Shown here: positions 18,617-28,049 of the stretch, in pieces | How positions within the stretch are numbered: the first letter of the stretch is position 1 | How the letters are laid out: every line of letters begins with the position of its first letter | From: Companilactobacillus farciminis KCTC 3681 = DSM 20184 | GTDB taxonomy: Bacteria > Bacillota > Bacilli > Lactobacillales > Lactobacillaceae | Reading direction: 5' to 3' | Assembly (NCBI RefSeq): GCF_002706745.1 | Contig: NZ_CP017702.1 | Span: 1,860,001 to 1,924,000, forward strand | DNA: 64,000 nt | Notes under the pieces: generated by a model | Seen by the model: only the letters and a program-made list of their open reading frames with translations | Told to the model about the DNA's origin: nothing | The model's database searches: none | Translations under genes and position numbers: made by a program

Positions 18617-20428
18617 CTACTCTACTGTTACACTTTTTGCAAGATTACGAGGTTTGTCAACGTCATTGCCACGTGCCAAACTTGCATAGTAGGCAATCAA
18701 TTGAGCGGGTACAACACTGATGATTGGTGAGATCAATTCATCGATTTCAGGGATGATAATTTGGTCACCTTTTTCAGCATACTTTTGACTAGCAATTACT
18801 AGTACGTGAGCGCCACGAGCTTCAACCTCTTGAATGTTTCCACGTGTATGACTAGCACCAACACCATCATTGATATAGGCAATTACTGGAGTATTCTTTT
18901 CAATCAAAGCAATGGTACCGTGCTTCAATTCTCCGGCAGCAAAGCCTTCAGCGTGGATGTAAGAGATTTCCTTTAGTTTCAAGGCTGCTTCAAGTGATAA
19001 AGCATAATCGATTCCACGGCCAATATAGAAGGCATCTGTTTGATCTGTTAAGTAGTCAGCTGTTAATTGCTTGATGGTTGCTTTTTCGTCAACGATTTGT
19101 TGAATACCGTTAGCAGCCAAAGCAAGTTGTTTCTTCAAGTTGAAGTCTTTTGCTACTTCTAAGTTCTTTTCATCACCCAAAGCTTTAGCTAAAACTGATT
19201 CGACAGCAATTTGAGCTGTATAGGCTTTAGTTGAAGCAACGGCGATTTCAGGACCTGCTAGAAGTTCCATTGTGAAAGTTGCTTCTCTTGAAAGTGTTGA
19301 GTTAGGAACATTTGTCATAGTTAAACTTGGCAAATTCATTTCATTTACTTTAACAAGCACTTGACGACTGTCTGCTGTCTCACCACTTTGTGATAGGAAG
19401 ATGAAGAATGGATGCTTAGAAAGTTTTGGCATGTGGTAACCAAATTCACTACCTAATTCAACATCAACTGGAATATCAGCAATCTTTTCAAAAATATTTT
19501 TACCAACTAAACCAGCGTGATAACTAGTACCGGCAGCAACGATGTATAGTCGATCAGCTTTCTTCAATTCGTCCAACAAGTCTTGTTCAACGTTCAAACT
19601 TCCATCTGGATTGATATAGTTTTGAGAAATTTTTCTCATTACATTTGGTTGTTCGTCAATTTCTTTTAGCATGTAGTGTTCGTAAGTTCCCTTAGAAATG
19701 TCACTAGCATCTAAGTTGACTGTGTATGAATCTCTGTGAACTGGTGTACCATCGATTTTTGAAATATTAACGCTACCTTTTCCCAAAATAACAACTTCAC
19801 CATCATGGATCTCAACGAATTCATGGGTTTGATCAAGCATAGCCATAGCATCGGAACAAATAACATTGAAGTTATCGCCCAAACCGATCAACAATGGACT
19901 CTTATTCTTGGCAACAAAGATTCTGTCTGGTTGTTCCTTATCAATCATAGCAAAGGCATATGAACCTTGGATCAAGCCAAGAGCTTTTCTAAAAGCAGCT
20001 TCACCATTCATACCTTCTTTAGCGAAGTGATCAACTAATTGAACGGCTACTTCAGTATCAGTTTGGCTCTTGAAGTCAACGCCTTGCAAATATTTTTCTT
20101 TTAATTCTTCAAAGTTAGTCAAAACACCGTTGTGAACTAAATAAAAACGATTGTCTTCTGAGAAATGAGGATGTGCATTTTCTACTGTTGGCTTACCATG
20201 AGTTGCCCATCTAGTATGACCAATTCCAACTGATCCAACAACGTCTTCAGTAACAGCATCTTCAAGTTTGCTGATTTTACCAACTTCTTTAACCAAGTAA
20301 TCCTTACCTGCTTGATTATTGACATAAATACCAGCTGAATCATAGCCACGGTATTCTAGTTTTTCCAGTCCGTTCAATAAAATATCAGTAGTTTTATTAT
20401 TTCCAATTACTCCAACAATTCCACACAT
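18617..20428 (-). CDS. glmS: Glutamine--fructose-6-phosphate aminotransferase
   Basis: 603 residues, full length. Makes glucosamine-6-phosphate from fructose-6-phosphate and glutamine, the entry to peptidoglycan amino sugars. The N-terminal class II amidotransferase domain starts MCGIVGVIG (Cys2 nucleophile) and contains LEYRGYDSAG and GHTRWATHG. Two SIS domains follow, with SQSGETADS and STKAYTAQ, and the C-terminal PRNLAKSVTVE. Its promoter region holds several NagR/GntR-like boxes and its leader is too short for a glmS ribozyme. The next gene upstream, glmM, ends at its own terminator. Confidence 0.98.
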   Translation of the reverse strand: MCGIVGVIGNNKTTDILLNGLEKLEYRGYDSAGIYVNNQAGKDYLVKEVGKISKLEDAVTEDVVGSVGIGHTRWATHGKPTVENAHPHFSEDNRFYLVHNGVLTNFEELKEKYLQGVDFKSQTDTEVAVQLVDHFAKEGMNGEAAFRKALGLIQGSYAFAMIDKEQPDRIFVAKNKSPLLIGLGDNFNVICSDAMAMLDQTHEFVEIHDGEVVILGKGSVNISKIDGTPVHRDSYTVNLDASDISKGTYEHYMLKEIDEQPNVMRKISQNYINPDGSLNVEQDLLDELKKADRLYIVAAGTSYHAGLVGKNIFEKIADIPVDVELGSEFGYHMPKLSKHPFFIFLSQSGETADSRQVLVKVNEMNLPSLTMTNVPNSTLSREATFTMELLAGPEIAVASTKAYTAQIAVESVLAKALGDEKNLEVAKDFNLKKQLALAANGIQQIVDEKATIKQLTADYLTDQTDAFYIGRGIDYALSLEAALKLKEISYIHAEGFAAGELKHGTIALIEKNTPVIAYINDGVGASHTRGNIQEVEARGAHVLVIASQKYAEKGDQIIIPEIDELISPIISVVPAQLIAYYASLARGNDVDKPRNLAKSVTVE

Positions 20429-20448
20429 AGTTTTTCAAGCCTTTCTCA

Positions 20449-20462
20449 ATTGGTCTAGTTTA
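20449..20462. promoter_or_regulatory. Possible NagR/GntR-type half site near glmS start
   Basis: ATTGGTCTAGTTTA: the left half matches the dre-type box (ATTGGTCTAGACCAAT in related systems), the right half does not. In the glmS leader just upstream of the ribosome-binding site. Confidence 0.4.
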
Positions 20463-20473
20463 TTATTTTTAAG

Positions 20474-20485
20474 TGGTATAGTTCA
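20474..20485. promoter_or_regulatory. NagR/GntR-type box downstream of the glmS promoter
   Basis: TGGTATAGTTCA, close to the palindromic TGGTATA(G/T)ACCA box, about 35 bp downstream of the -10 in the transcribed leader; a bound repressor would act as a roadblock. Confidence 0.45.
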
Positions 20486-20519
20486 TTCGAATTAACTTTA
20501 TCATCTTGCGACAATGCCT

Positions 20520-20548
20520 AGAATACTAATATTAAGTTTTTTTGTCAA
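20520..20548 (-). promoter_or_regulatory. glmS promoter
   Basis: Reverse strand: consensus -35 TTGACA (20543-20548), 17-bp spacer, -10 TATTCT (20520-20525). Start codon 92 bp downstream of the -10. One of the best promoter matches in the window. Confidence 0.85.
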
Positions 20549-20572
20549 GAAAATATTAACATTTTTCTTAAA

Positions 20573-20593
20573 TGGTATAGTTGGTACATACCA
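20573..20593. promoter_or_regulatory. GntR-type double box, copy 1, upstream of glmS promoter
   Basis: GGTATAGTTGGTACATACC core flanked by T and A. The right part, TGGTA-CA-TACCA, is a perfect palindrome. A second copy begins 33 bp further on. About 25 bp upstream of the glmS -35, a place where activators or bridging repressors bind. Confidence 0.6.
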
Positions 20594-20605
20594 TAATTGG
20601 ACAAC

Positions 20606-20626
20606 CGGTATAGTTGGTATATGCCG
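20606..20626. promoter_or_regulatory. GntR-type double box, copy 2, upstream of glmS promoter
   Basis: GGTATAGTTGGTATATGCC core, differing from copy 1 at two positions. The 33-bp spacing is close to three helical turns, so both would face the same side of the DNA. Confidence 0.6.
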
Positions 20627-20670
20627 ATATAATACACTCTCTATAAAATCAATAAGAAAAAAGTATGCCA

Positions 20671-20710
20671 AAAAAATAGAGATTGAGGCATAAATCCCTC
20701 AATCTCTATT
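20671..20710 (-). terminator. glmM terminator
   Basis: Perfect 14-bp arms (20675-20688 / 20697-20710) followed on the reverse strand by T residues (20671-20676). It ends cdaA-cdaR-glmM transcripts before the glmS control region. Confidence 0.9.
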
Positions 20711-20754
20711 TATTAATTTTATTATATGACCTTTAAGACCATTAAACCAATATT

Positions 20755-22107
20755 TTAGCTTAATTCATTTTTAACTACTTCAACGATTTGGTCACAGTAT
20801 TCGTTAACCTTTTCTTCAGTTGAAGCTTCACACATAACACGCAACAATGCTTGAGTACCACTAGGACGAACTAGTACTCGACCATCGCCGTTCATTTCAT
20901 CTTCAACTGCTTTGATAGCGTCTAGGATTGGTTGGTGCTTGTCCCATGAATTTTTGTCAGCAACAGGTACATTAACCAATTTTTGTGGATAAACTTTAAC
21001 TGGTGCACCCAATTCTGCTAAACTCTTGCCAGTTTCTTTCATAACGTGCAACAAGTGGATACCAGTCAACATTCCATCACCAGTATTCATGTATTCATAC
21101 AAAACAACGTGACCTGATTGTTCGCCACCGATGTTGTAATTATTCTCACGGATTTCTTCAACCACGTGACGGTCTCCAACAGCAGTTTGAACTGACTTCA
21201 TCCCGTTAGCTTCGATAGCCTTGTACAAACCAATATTACTCATAACAGTTGTTACGATTGTATCTTTCTTGAGACGGCCACCATCGTGAAGGTATTTACC
21301 AAGAATGAACATGATCTTGTCACCATCAACGATATTTCCGTCAGCATCGACAGCAATACAACGGTCTCCATCACCATCAAAAGCCAATCCAGCTACAGCA
21401 TCTGAATCTTTGACACGTTGTGCCAATTGTTCTGGATGAGTTGAACCGACATTTTTGTTGATATTGATTCCGTCTGGATGAGATGCCATAATTTCAAAGT
21501 CTACGCCTAAGTCAGCAAACAATGTGCTTGCCAAACGGCTAGTTGAACCATTAGCAGTATCCAATACGATCTTCATGCCGCTCAAATCATCAGAAAGAGT
21601 TTGCTTCAAGAATTGGAGATACTTTTGAGCACCTTCTGGATAGTCAGAAACGCTACCTAAACCTTCAGCTGATGGTCTTGGTAAAGTGTCTTCTTTAGCA
21701 TCCAACAATTCTTCAATTTCTTCCTCAACGTCATCTGGTAGCTTATAACCGTCTGAACCAAAGAACTTGATTCCGTTATCTTCAGCAGGATTGTGTGATG
21801 CAGAGATCATAATTCCTGCGTCAGCAGAAACGGCACGGATCAAATATGCTACGGCAGGAGTAGTGATTACGTCAAGATCCAAAACTTCAATACCTACAGA
21901 AAGTAGTCCAGAAATCAAGCTTGATTGCAACATTTGACCTGAAATACGTGTATCTCTAGCAACTAAAACACGTGGACGTGCATCATCATTTTCTGAATGT
22001 TGTGTTAGAACGTAGCCACCGAATCTTCCTAGCTTGAATGCTAGTTCGGGACTTAATTCTTTATTTGCAATACCTCTTACTCCGTCTGTTCCAAAATATT
22101 TTGTCAT
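20755..22107 (-). CDS. glmM: Phosphoglucosamine mutase
   Basis: 450 residues. Converts glucosamine-6-phosphate to glucosamine-1-phosphate. Motifs in order: FGTDGVRG, the phosphoserine loop [17 protein letters not shown], metal loop DGDGDR, sugar loop GGEQSGH, and the phosphate-binding [12 protein letters not shown]. Last gene of the cdaA-cdaR-glmM unit; GlmM is known in related bacteria to bind and inhibit CdaA, so the cluster joins c-di-AMP level to wall precursor flow. Confidence 0.98.
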   Translation of the reverse strand: MTKYFGTDGVRGIANKELSPELAFKLGRFGGYVLTQHSENDDARPRVLVARDTRISGQMLQSSLISGLLSVGIEVLDLDVITTPAVAYLIRAVSADAGIMISASHNPAEDNGIKFFGSDGYKLPDDVEEEIEELLDAKEDTLPRPSAEGLGSVSDYPEGAQKYLQFLKQTLSDDLSGMKIVLDTANGSTSRLASTLFADLGVDFEIMASHPDGININKNVGSTHPEQLAQRVKDSDAVAGLAFDGDGDRCIAVDADGNIVDGDKIMFILGKYLHDGGRLKKDTIVTTVMSNIGLYKAIEANGMKSVQTAVGDRHVVEEIRENNYNIGGEQSGHVVLYEYMNTGDGMLTGIHLLHVMKETGKSLAELGAPVKVYPQKLVNVPVADKNSWDKHQPILDAIKAVEDEMNGDGRVLVRPSGTQALLRVMCEASTEEKVNEYCDQIVEVVKNELS

Positions 22108-22128
22108 GAAAAACTTACCCCCAGCGTA

Positions 22129-23208
22129 TTATTGTTCGCTATTATCGTCTGTCGAATTATCATTCGATGAACTTGTATCATTGTTCGTACTACTGTTAGT
22201 AGTATTCGAACTTGTATTACTATTGCTATTGCTGCTTGATGAACTGGATGAACCAGTGGAAATCGAAACATCAATAGTGTCTGGATCTGTAAAAGCCACT
22301 TTGCTTCCTAAAGCGTCAGCCAAATTGATTGATTTTTTAGTATTGCCATTCACATCGCTGACATCGACTGGTACGTCAATTGAGCTATTGATTGCATCAA
22401 TTTGATCTTGCGTTCCATAGACTCGAATCGTCTTGACATCAGAGGTAACCGATAGATTTGAAGTGGTACTGCTTGAGGTTCCTTTTTGCTTCAAATTTAT
22501 GCTGACCTGTTTACTCTGAATCGAAATAGGAATTTTGACGTGAACAGTTTGTGGATCCAATGTAACATTTACAGTTTTACCATTTTTATCGAGTGCTTGC
22601 ACTAAAACTTCTTGATCAAATGTCGATTTTATTCCTTTAGGCAAAATTGGCTTGACGATTACCTTGGCAATTTTTTCAATTTCGGTAGCCGCTCCAGTTA
22701 CTGTTACCGTTTCTGGAGAGACTTCTACTTTGCCAGCTTCATAGCCAGTAGCTAAGGAATCTTGGTTGTAATCAACATCTACATCGAACTTCTTAGTTTC
22801 ACGGTGCTGGATATTAACTGTGACGTACTTAGGCTTGATGCTGTAAGTCAATTCACTGTTTAATCCTGATTCTTTAATTTGCACGCGATGCTGCCCAACA
22901 GATAAATCTTTTAAATTCAAATATAAATTAAAATTTTGCGTATTTTTTGTTGCCGTAACTAAAGCCGAAGGTCCTTCAATCGTTATTTTAACGGTTTCTG
23001 GATACCCAGTTATATAGTACTTGTCAACATCGGCTTGTAATTGCAGTGGTACTGAAATAGTTGTCTTCTTCGTTACAGTTGAAGTGTTAGATTGATTGGA
23101 ATCTCTCGTTGATCCAACACCGGGTGAGCTGACGTAGAAAAACAACCATAATGCACAACAGAGGGCAATAAATGCATAAAAATAATTACTGTTAATTATC
23201 TTTTTCAT
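22129..23208 (-). CDS. cdaR: CdaA regulatory protein CdaR (YbbR domains)
   Basis: 359 residues. One N-terminal membrane helix (about 8-27), then an extracytoplasmic part with three to four YbbR repeats of about 80 residues (to about 310), then a Ser/Asn/Thr-rich tail of about 45 residues. YbbR-type CdaR modulates diadenylate cyclase CdaA in the membrane. Overlaps cdaA by 17 nt and is followed by glmM after 21 nt. The low-complexity tail is longer than usual. Confidence 0.93.
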   Translation of the reverse strand: MKKIINSNYFYAFIALCCALWLFFYVSSPGVGSTRDSNQSNTSTVTKKTTISVPLQLQADVDKYYITGYPETVKITIEGPSALVTATKNTQNFNLYLNLKDLSVGQHRVQIKESGLNSELTYSIKPKYVTVNIQHRETKKFDVDVDYNQDSLATGYEAGKVEVSPETVTVTGAATEIEKIAKVIVKPILPKGIKSTFDQEVLVQALDKNGKTVNVTLDPQTVHVKIPISIQSKQVSINLKQKGTSSSTTSNLSVTSDVKTIRVYGTQDQIDAINSSIDVPVDVSDVNGNTKKSINLADALGSKVAFTDPDTIDVSISTGSSSSSSSNSNSNTSSNTTNSSTNNDTSSSNDNSTDDNSEQ

Positions 23209-24049
23209 TTTGGTCCTCCTTCTTTCGACGACCTATTTTAAAGAAATCTAAAATTGAACGGTTGGCATTTTCGTTCGGATCTTTAAGTTGAGCGTGAAGA
23301 TATTTGAGATAATCTTCTCTCGTTAGATCCAACATCATATGACCGTTTCGAGTAATCATAACACCACCAGTCTCTTCAGAAACAACGATCGTAATAGCAT
23401 CGGTCACTTCACTGATACCAACCGCGGCTCTATGACGTGTTCCTAATTCCTTGGGAATCGTATTACTTTCAGAAAGAGGCAAATAGGCAGCAGCTACTGA
23501 AATTCGATTATTTCGAATAATAACCGCCCCATCATGCAATGGCGTATTCGGAATGAAAATATTGATCAATAAAGCTCCAGTAACTTCGGCATCCAAATCA
23601 ATTCCGGTTTCGACATACTCTTCCAAACCAGTATTCATCTCCAAAGTTATCAAAGCCCCAATCCGACGCTTACTCATATATTGGATAGCTTGATCAAGAC
23701 TTTCAATCAAATGATTTTTCGTCTTACCTTCTTCATTGCTCGTCGAACTGAATAACGGCAATCTTCCCAAATGCTCCAAACCACGTCTTATTTCTGGCTG
23801 GAAGATTATGACAATAACAATAATTCCCCAGTTGATCAATTGGTCCATCAAAAATGACACAGTGTGCAAATTCAAGGCCCAACTGATCAGTTTTACACCA
23901 AAAATAATTACGATTCCTTTGAGAAGCTGTACTGCTTTAGTTCCTCGTAACATCGACAGAACTTTGTATAAAAAATACCAGACTACTAGGATATCAACCA
24001 AGTTAGCCAGGTTCTGCCATGTAAAAATATTGCTTGGTATAAAATTCAT
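23192..24049 (-). CDS. cdaA: Diadenylate cyclase CdaA
   Basis: 285 residues. Three N-terminal membrane helices (about 12-100), then the DAC domain with the DGA motif (PLHDGAVII) and RHR motif (GTRHRAAVG), both needed for making c-di-AMP from two ATP. Main c-di-AMP synthase of Firmicutes; controls potassium uptake, turgor and wall integrity. In one transcription unit with cdaR and glmM; the -10 TATAAT lies about 30 bp upstream. Confidence 0.97.
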   Translation of the reverse strand: MNFIPSNIFTWQNLANLVDILVVWYFLYKVLSMLRGTKAVQLLKGIVIIFGVKLISWALNLHTVSFLMDQLINWGIIVIVIIFQPEIRRGLEHLGRLPLFSSTSNEEGKTKNHLIESLDQAIQYMSKRRIGALITLEMNTGLEEYVETGIDLDAEVTGALLINIFIPNTPLHDGAVIIRNNRISVAAAYLPLSESNTIPKELGTRHRAAVGISEVTDAITIVVSEETGGVMITRNGHMMLDLTREDYLKYLHAQLKDPNENANRSILDFFKIGRRKKEDQNEKDN

Positions 24050-24077
24050 TTTTCTAGCTCCTTAGCAGTTCGAACTA

Positions 24078-24083
24078 ATTATA
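24078..24083 (-). promoter_or_regulatory. Likely -10 of the cdaA promoter
   Basis: Reverse-strand TATAAT about 30 bp before the cdaA start, preceded by an AT-rich stretch without a clear -35. No terminator is visible between the antiporter gene and cdaA, so read-through is also possible. Confidence 0.5.
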
Positions 24084-24125
24084 ACAAACAATAAAAATTA
24101 TAAAAGTTCATCATATTTTGTGTTT

Positions 24126-26261
24126 TTATTCCACACCTATATTGATAACTTCCTCGCTATAATTAATATTTTTTCTTAATTCATTAGCAGTTATTTTGCT
24201 GACACGTCCTTGTTCCAACATATCTTGAACGAAGGCTCTTTGGTAACTCAAAGCCTTAACTTCTAACGCCATCCGTTCACTATTGAATTCTGGCGAACGT
24301 CCACGATATTTACCTTGCAACAATTCCAAACGATCTTCATAATGCCGTTGGAAAATGTAAATCAAGTTATCATCAATATCTTCTTGATCAGATTGATTCA
24401 ATTCTTGAAGCTTTTCCAAGGCTCTTTTCGCTCCAGCAATCGAAATCTTGATCGAGTCTTGGTTCATCTGTTGCACGTCGTTATATTTAACTGAACGATA
24501 GATCCAACGTCTAATTTGTAAGAAGGTTCTTCTAAAATAGCTGATGAAAAATTCTATCGTTGTGTTATAACGTCGGTGAACAATTTCTTTTTTATATTTA
24601 GCGATTTTTCTCGTTGCTAAATCATATGAATCATCAGATATCTCATGATTTTCGTACAATTCATCGATAGCTTCTAATTCACAATTGAAACAAATGTCCC
24701 ACAATTCAGCGTCTTTTTTACTCTTTACTCGACGCTTACTGATTTGATGGCTGACAACATTAGAATTGTGGTTACGAAAACTCAAATTTCTAATATCATT
24801 CAAGTATTCAGCAATGACCGAAGAGTAAACTGCTGTATCGCCGTCATCCATCTCATTACGGAGCTTTTTGACTGTCTTATCTAAAATGACACGATTCGCT
24901 TCTATTCGCGTCAATTCAACAGGTGCGCTCTCCTCTTCATCATCGTCAGAATCACTTGCCCCATCAGAACTAAAGGTATTACCACGATAAGCGACCGGAG
25001 CACTACTCTTAGTCATCAGTGGTATTAAAATCGTTGCTCCCAGCAAACTGAAAATGATTACTGCACTAGCAACGAATAACAATAACGTTCTGGAAGGAAA
25101 TGGTGCTCCACCTTTGATTGTCATAGGAAGTGAAAGCACACCGACCATAGTTACGGCTCCACGAACTCCAGAAATTCCTGACATCAAGCAATCGTAAAGT
25201 CTAGTCTTAGACCATAATTTGATTTTTCCGTCAGGATTATTAGAAAATGTCGAGTAAATATAACTCCACAAGAATCTAATTACGACTAGCATTATCCAAA
25301 TAACAAAAGCTAAAATTGTCGCTAAGAAAGTGTTGATATTATCGTTATGAATCAATTCTTCCATTGCAAAAGGAATTTCAATTCCCAACAAGACGAAGAC
25401 AATTCCGTTTAAAACGTAAACGACTAAATCCCAGGTTCTTGATGTGATTAGACGAATCTCCGGTGTAAAAGCGCTCATATTGTGGTTTGAAGAAATATTC
25501 AAAATACCAGCAATTACGACCGCCACAACACCAGAAACATCGAAGACATCTTCGGCAACGTAGTAAATAATAAATGGAATAATAATTTGGATTATGGCAT
25601 GCAAAATCGAATCGTCCACACCTTGATTGATCAAGTACAAACGGATTCCGTTAAAAATCCAAATCATTATTGCACCCACTAAAGCACCAACAATTGAAAT
25701 GTGGAAGAAATCGATCGTAGCGCTCTTTAATGAGAACATCCCAGTAACAGTAGCAGCAACTCCGTATTTAAAACAAATCAAACCAGATGCATCGTTGATC
25801 AAACTCTCGCCACTGATCAAATGCATCAGTTTATCTGGGATATGTGCTTTTTTAGCAATCGACTGCACCGCAATTGGATCAGTTGGCGACAGTACTGCCA
25901 CGAGCGTAAAAGCGGTCGCCCAAGGCAATCTCGGAATTAAGAACTTCACGAATACCCCACCAACTAAAGTCGAAATAATAACTAAAATAATTGCGTTCCC
26001 TAAAATTGGACCCTTGAGTTTCCAAAGTTCCCGTTTAGGAAAATTATTTCCATCATTAAACAAAATCGGCGCAATAAATGCTAACAAAAACCACTCTGTA
26101 TCGACATAAATTTTGACGTGCATAAATAATGCCGCTAAAACCCCGGCCGCAATTTGTAACAAACTCGGTGGAATCGACACAAAGTAGTGACTAACAATAT
26201 TGGCAATAATTAAAAGTGAAAGAATCAAAATAATTGATTCAAGTATTTCCACAGACAACAC
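24126..26261 (-). CDS. CPA1 family Na+(K+)/H+ antiporter
   Basis: 711 residues. Residues 1 to about 430 form some twelve membrane helices of a monovalent cation:proton antiporter, with the ion-site motif LSPTDPIAVQS and SGESLINDASGLICF. The remaining 280 residues are cytoplasmic and charged, with predicted long helices, larger than in minimal CPA1 proteins. Starts 12 bp after murB, so likely co-transcribed with it. Adjacent to cdaA: c-di-AMP commonly controls cation transport, but no known c-di-AMP-binding domain (RCK_C, CBS) is recognised here. Confidence 0.88.
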   Translation of the reverse strand: MLSVEILESIILILSLLIIANIVSHYFVSIPPSLLQIAAGVLAALFMHVKIYVDTEWFLLAFIAPILFNDGNNFPKRELWKLKGPILGNAIILVIISTLVGGVFVKFLIPRLPWATAFTLVAVLSPTDPIAVQSIAKKAHIPDKLMHLISGESLINDASGLICFKYGVAATVTGMFSLKSATIDFFHISIVGALVGAIMIWIFNGIRLYLINQGVDDSILHAIIQIIIPFIIYYVAEDVFDVSGVVAVVIAGILNISSNHNMSAFTPEIRLITSRTWDLVVYVLNGIVFVLLGIEIPFAMEELIHNDNINTFLATILAFVIWIMLVVIRFLWSYIYSTFSNNPDGKIKLWSKTRLYDCLMSGISGVRGAVTMVGVLSLPMTIKGGAPFPSRTLLLFVASAVIIFSLLGATILIPLMTKSSAPVAYRGNTFSSDGASDSDDDEEESAPVELTRIEANRVILDKTVKKLRNEMDDGDTAVYSSVIAEYLNDIRNLSFRNHNSNVVSHQISKRRVKSKKDAELWDICFNCELEAIDELYENHEISDDSYDLATRKIAKYKKEIVHRRYNTTIEFFISYFRRTFLQIRRWIYRSVKYNDVQQMNQDSIKISIAGAKRALEKLQELNQSDQEDIDDNLIYIFQRHYEDRLELLQGKYRGRSPEFNSERMALEVKALSYQRAFVQDMLEQGRVSKITANELRKNINYSEEVINIGVE

Positions 26262-26272
26262 CTACCATTCTT

Positions 26273-27172
26273 TTATTTTTTGTCTTCACCAATAATGCGA
26301 ACTTCGGTATGAAGCTCAACATCGAACTTCTCTTTAACAGTCTTTTGGATCAAATGAATCAAATTCATATAGTCAGTTGCTGTAGCATGTTTGACATTGA
26401 CGATAAAGCCAGCGTGTTTCATAGAAACTTGTGCTCCACCGACCATTTTGCCTTGCAAACCAGCTTTAATAATCAAAGGACCAGTGAAATGACCCTTTGG
26501 ACGTTTGAAGACACTCCCACATGATGGGTATTCCAGTGGCTGTTTAGAACGTCTCAATGCATTCAAACGGTCCATTTCTTCTTGAATAACGTCTTTGTTA
26601 CCGCGTTTTAGACTGAACGTAGCGCTTATAACGATACCTCCGTCATCTTGAACGGTACTGTGACGATAACTAAAGTTCATATCATCGTGTGTCAAAGTAG
26701 TGATATGTCCATCTGGCAATAAAACTTCAGCCGATTCAAAGACATCTTTTACTTCTCCACCATAGGCTCCAGCGTTCATGAAAACAGCTCCCCCAACACT
26801 TCCAGGGATACCAGCTGCAAACTCCAAACCAGTCAAACCAGCTTTTTGTGCAGCAATGGTCGTATTAATAATCGTTGCACCAGCTTCAGCTGTAACTTTA
26901 GTTTCAGAAACTTCGATTTTTTTAAAGTTAGGCAAAATAATCACAATGCCGCGAATGCCACCATCTTTAATAATTAAATTACTGGCATTACCAATCACAG
27001 TAATTGGCACTTGGTTGACACGCGCAGTGTCGACAATTTGGATCAACTCTTCACGCGTCTTGGGAAAAGCTAAAACGTCAGCATTTCCACCAGTTTTAGT
27101 AAAAGTATATTTACTAAGTGGTTCATCTAATTTAAATTCAATATTTGGTAATTTTTCAACTGGAAAATTCAA
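26273..27172 (-). CDS. murB: UDP-N-acetylenolpyruvoylglucosamine reductase
   Basis: 299 residues, FAD/NADPH enzyme making UDP-MurNAc. FAD-binding domain with [15 protein letters not shown] and [20 protein letters not shown], substrate contact SYRHST, and catalytic serine in [10 protein letters not shown]. Short type II form typical of Gram-positives. Starts 112 bp from the divergent exoA gene. Confidence 0.97.
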   Translation of the reverse strand: MNFPVEKLPNIEFKLDEPLSKYTFTKTGGNADVLAFPKTREELIQIVDTARVNQVPITVIGNASNLIIKDGGIRGIVIILPNFKKIEVSETKVTAEAGATIINTTIAAQKAGLTGLEFAAGIPGSVGGAVFMNAGAYGGEVKDVFESAEVLLPDGHITTLTHDDMNFSYRHSTVQDDGGIVISATFSLKRGNKDVIQEEMDRLNALRRSKQPLEYPSCGSVFKRPKGHFTGPLIIKAGLQGKMVGGAQVSMKHAGFIVNVKHATATDYMNLIHLIQKTVKEKFDVELHTEVRIIGEDKK

Positions 27173-27209
27173 TATTCATCATCCTTTATGTTACTAAGAC
27201 TTACGTCTA

Positions 27210-27215
27210 ATTTTA
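27210..27215 (-). promoter_or_regulatory. murB extended -10
   Basis: Reverse strand TGATAAAAT, an extended -10 with TG one base ahead of TAAAAT, 38 bp before the murB start. Confidence 0.5.
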
Positions 27216-27261
27216 TCACATAGTTAGTTACTTAACGACCAAACAGGCATCCCAATAATGC

Positions 27262-27267
27262 TATAAT
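27262..27267 (+). promoter_or_regulatory. exoA extended -10
   Basis: TGCTATAAT: perfect -10 TATAAT with the TG extension, 18 bp before the exoA start; no strong -35. The short leader leaves just room for the Shine-Dalgarno GAGGTGA. Confidence 0.6.
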
Positions 27268-27284
27268 TATGCCGAGGTGATTTT

Positions 27285-28046
27285 ATGAAACTAATATCTT
27301 GGAATGTAAACGGTTTACGTGCCGTCGTCAAAAAAGACTTCGTTACTACTTTTCAACAATTAAATGCTGATGTTTTCAGTATTCAAGAAACTAAAATGCA
27401 AGCAGGTCAATTAGACCTTGATTTGCCTGGTTATCATCAATATTTTTTCTATGCTAAGAAAAAAGGCTACTCTGGAACTGCTGTCTTCTCTAAAGCTGAG
27501 CCAATTTCTGTTAAACAAGGTCTAGGTATCGAAGAATTCGACGATGAAGGACGCACTATAACGTTAGAATTCCCTGATTATTATTTAATTAACAGCTATA
27601 CGCCTAACTCACAGCCAAAATTAAAACGTGTCGACTATCGGATGCGTTATGACGATGTCTTAAGAGAATATATGTTACAATTATCAGCCGATAAACCCGT
27701 TATCCTCTGTGGCGATCTAAACGTTGCTCACGAAGAAATTGATTTGAAGAATCCTAAGACTAATCACAAAAATCCCGGTTTCTCTGATCAAGAACGTGAC
27801 AAATTTAGTGAATTGCTCGATAGCGGCTTTATCGATAGTTTCCGCTCACTTCATCCCCAAGAAATAAAATATTCATGGTGGAGTTATCGTTTTAATGCCC
27901 GTAAAAACAACGCTGGGTGGAGAATTGATTACTTTGTCGTTTCTAAAAATGGTCAGCAACTCATTCAAGATGCCGATATTTTAACTGACATTTATGGATC
28001 AGATCACTGTCCAATCGAATTAGACCTTAATATTAAAGGAGAATAA
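27285..28046 (+). CDS. exoA: Exodeoxyribonuclease III (AP endonuclease)
   Basis: 253 residues. Cuts DNA at abasic sites and removes blocked 3' ends in base-excision repair. EEP-fold motifs: ISWNVNGLRA, the metal Glu in IQETKMQ, CGDLNVAHEEIDL and GSDHCPIEL. The uracil-DNA glycosylase gene (ung), which makes abasic sites, is 2.4 kb away. Followed after 3 bp by a DnaQ-like exonuclease. Confidence 0.97.
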   Translation: MKLISWNVNGLRAVVKKDFVTTFQQLNADVFSIQETKMQAGQLDLDLPGYHQYFFYAKKKGYSGTAVFSKAEPISVKQGLGIEEFDDEGRTITLEFPDYYLINSYTPNSQPKLKRVDYRMRYDDVLREYMLQLSADKPVILCGDLNVAHEEIDLKNPKTNHKNPGFSDQERDKFSELLDSGFIDSFRSLHPQEIKYSWWSYRFNARKNNAGWRIDYFVVSKNGQQLIQDADILTDIYGSDHCPIELDLNIKGE

Positions 28047-28049
28047 TTT

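Noticed and set aside
20429..20754. glmS ribozyme
   Set aside because: The leader after the predicted transcription start is about 90 nt with no ribozyme core; protein-binding boxes are seen instead.
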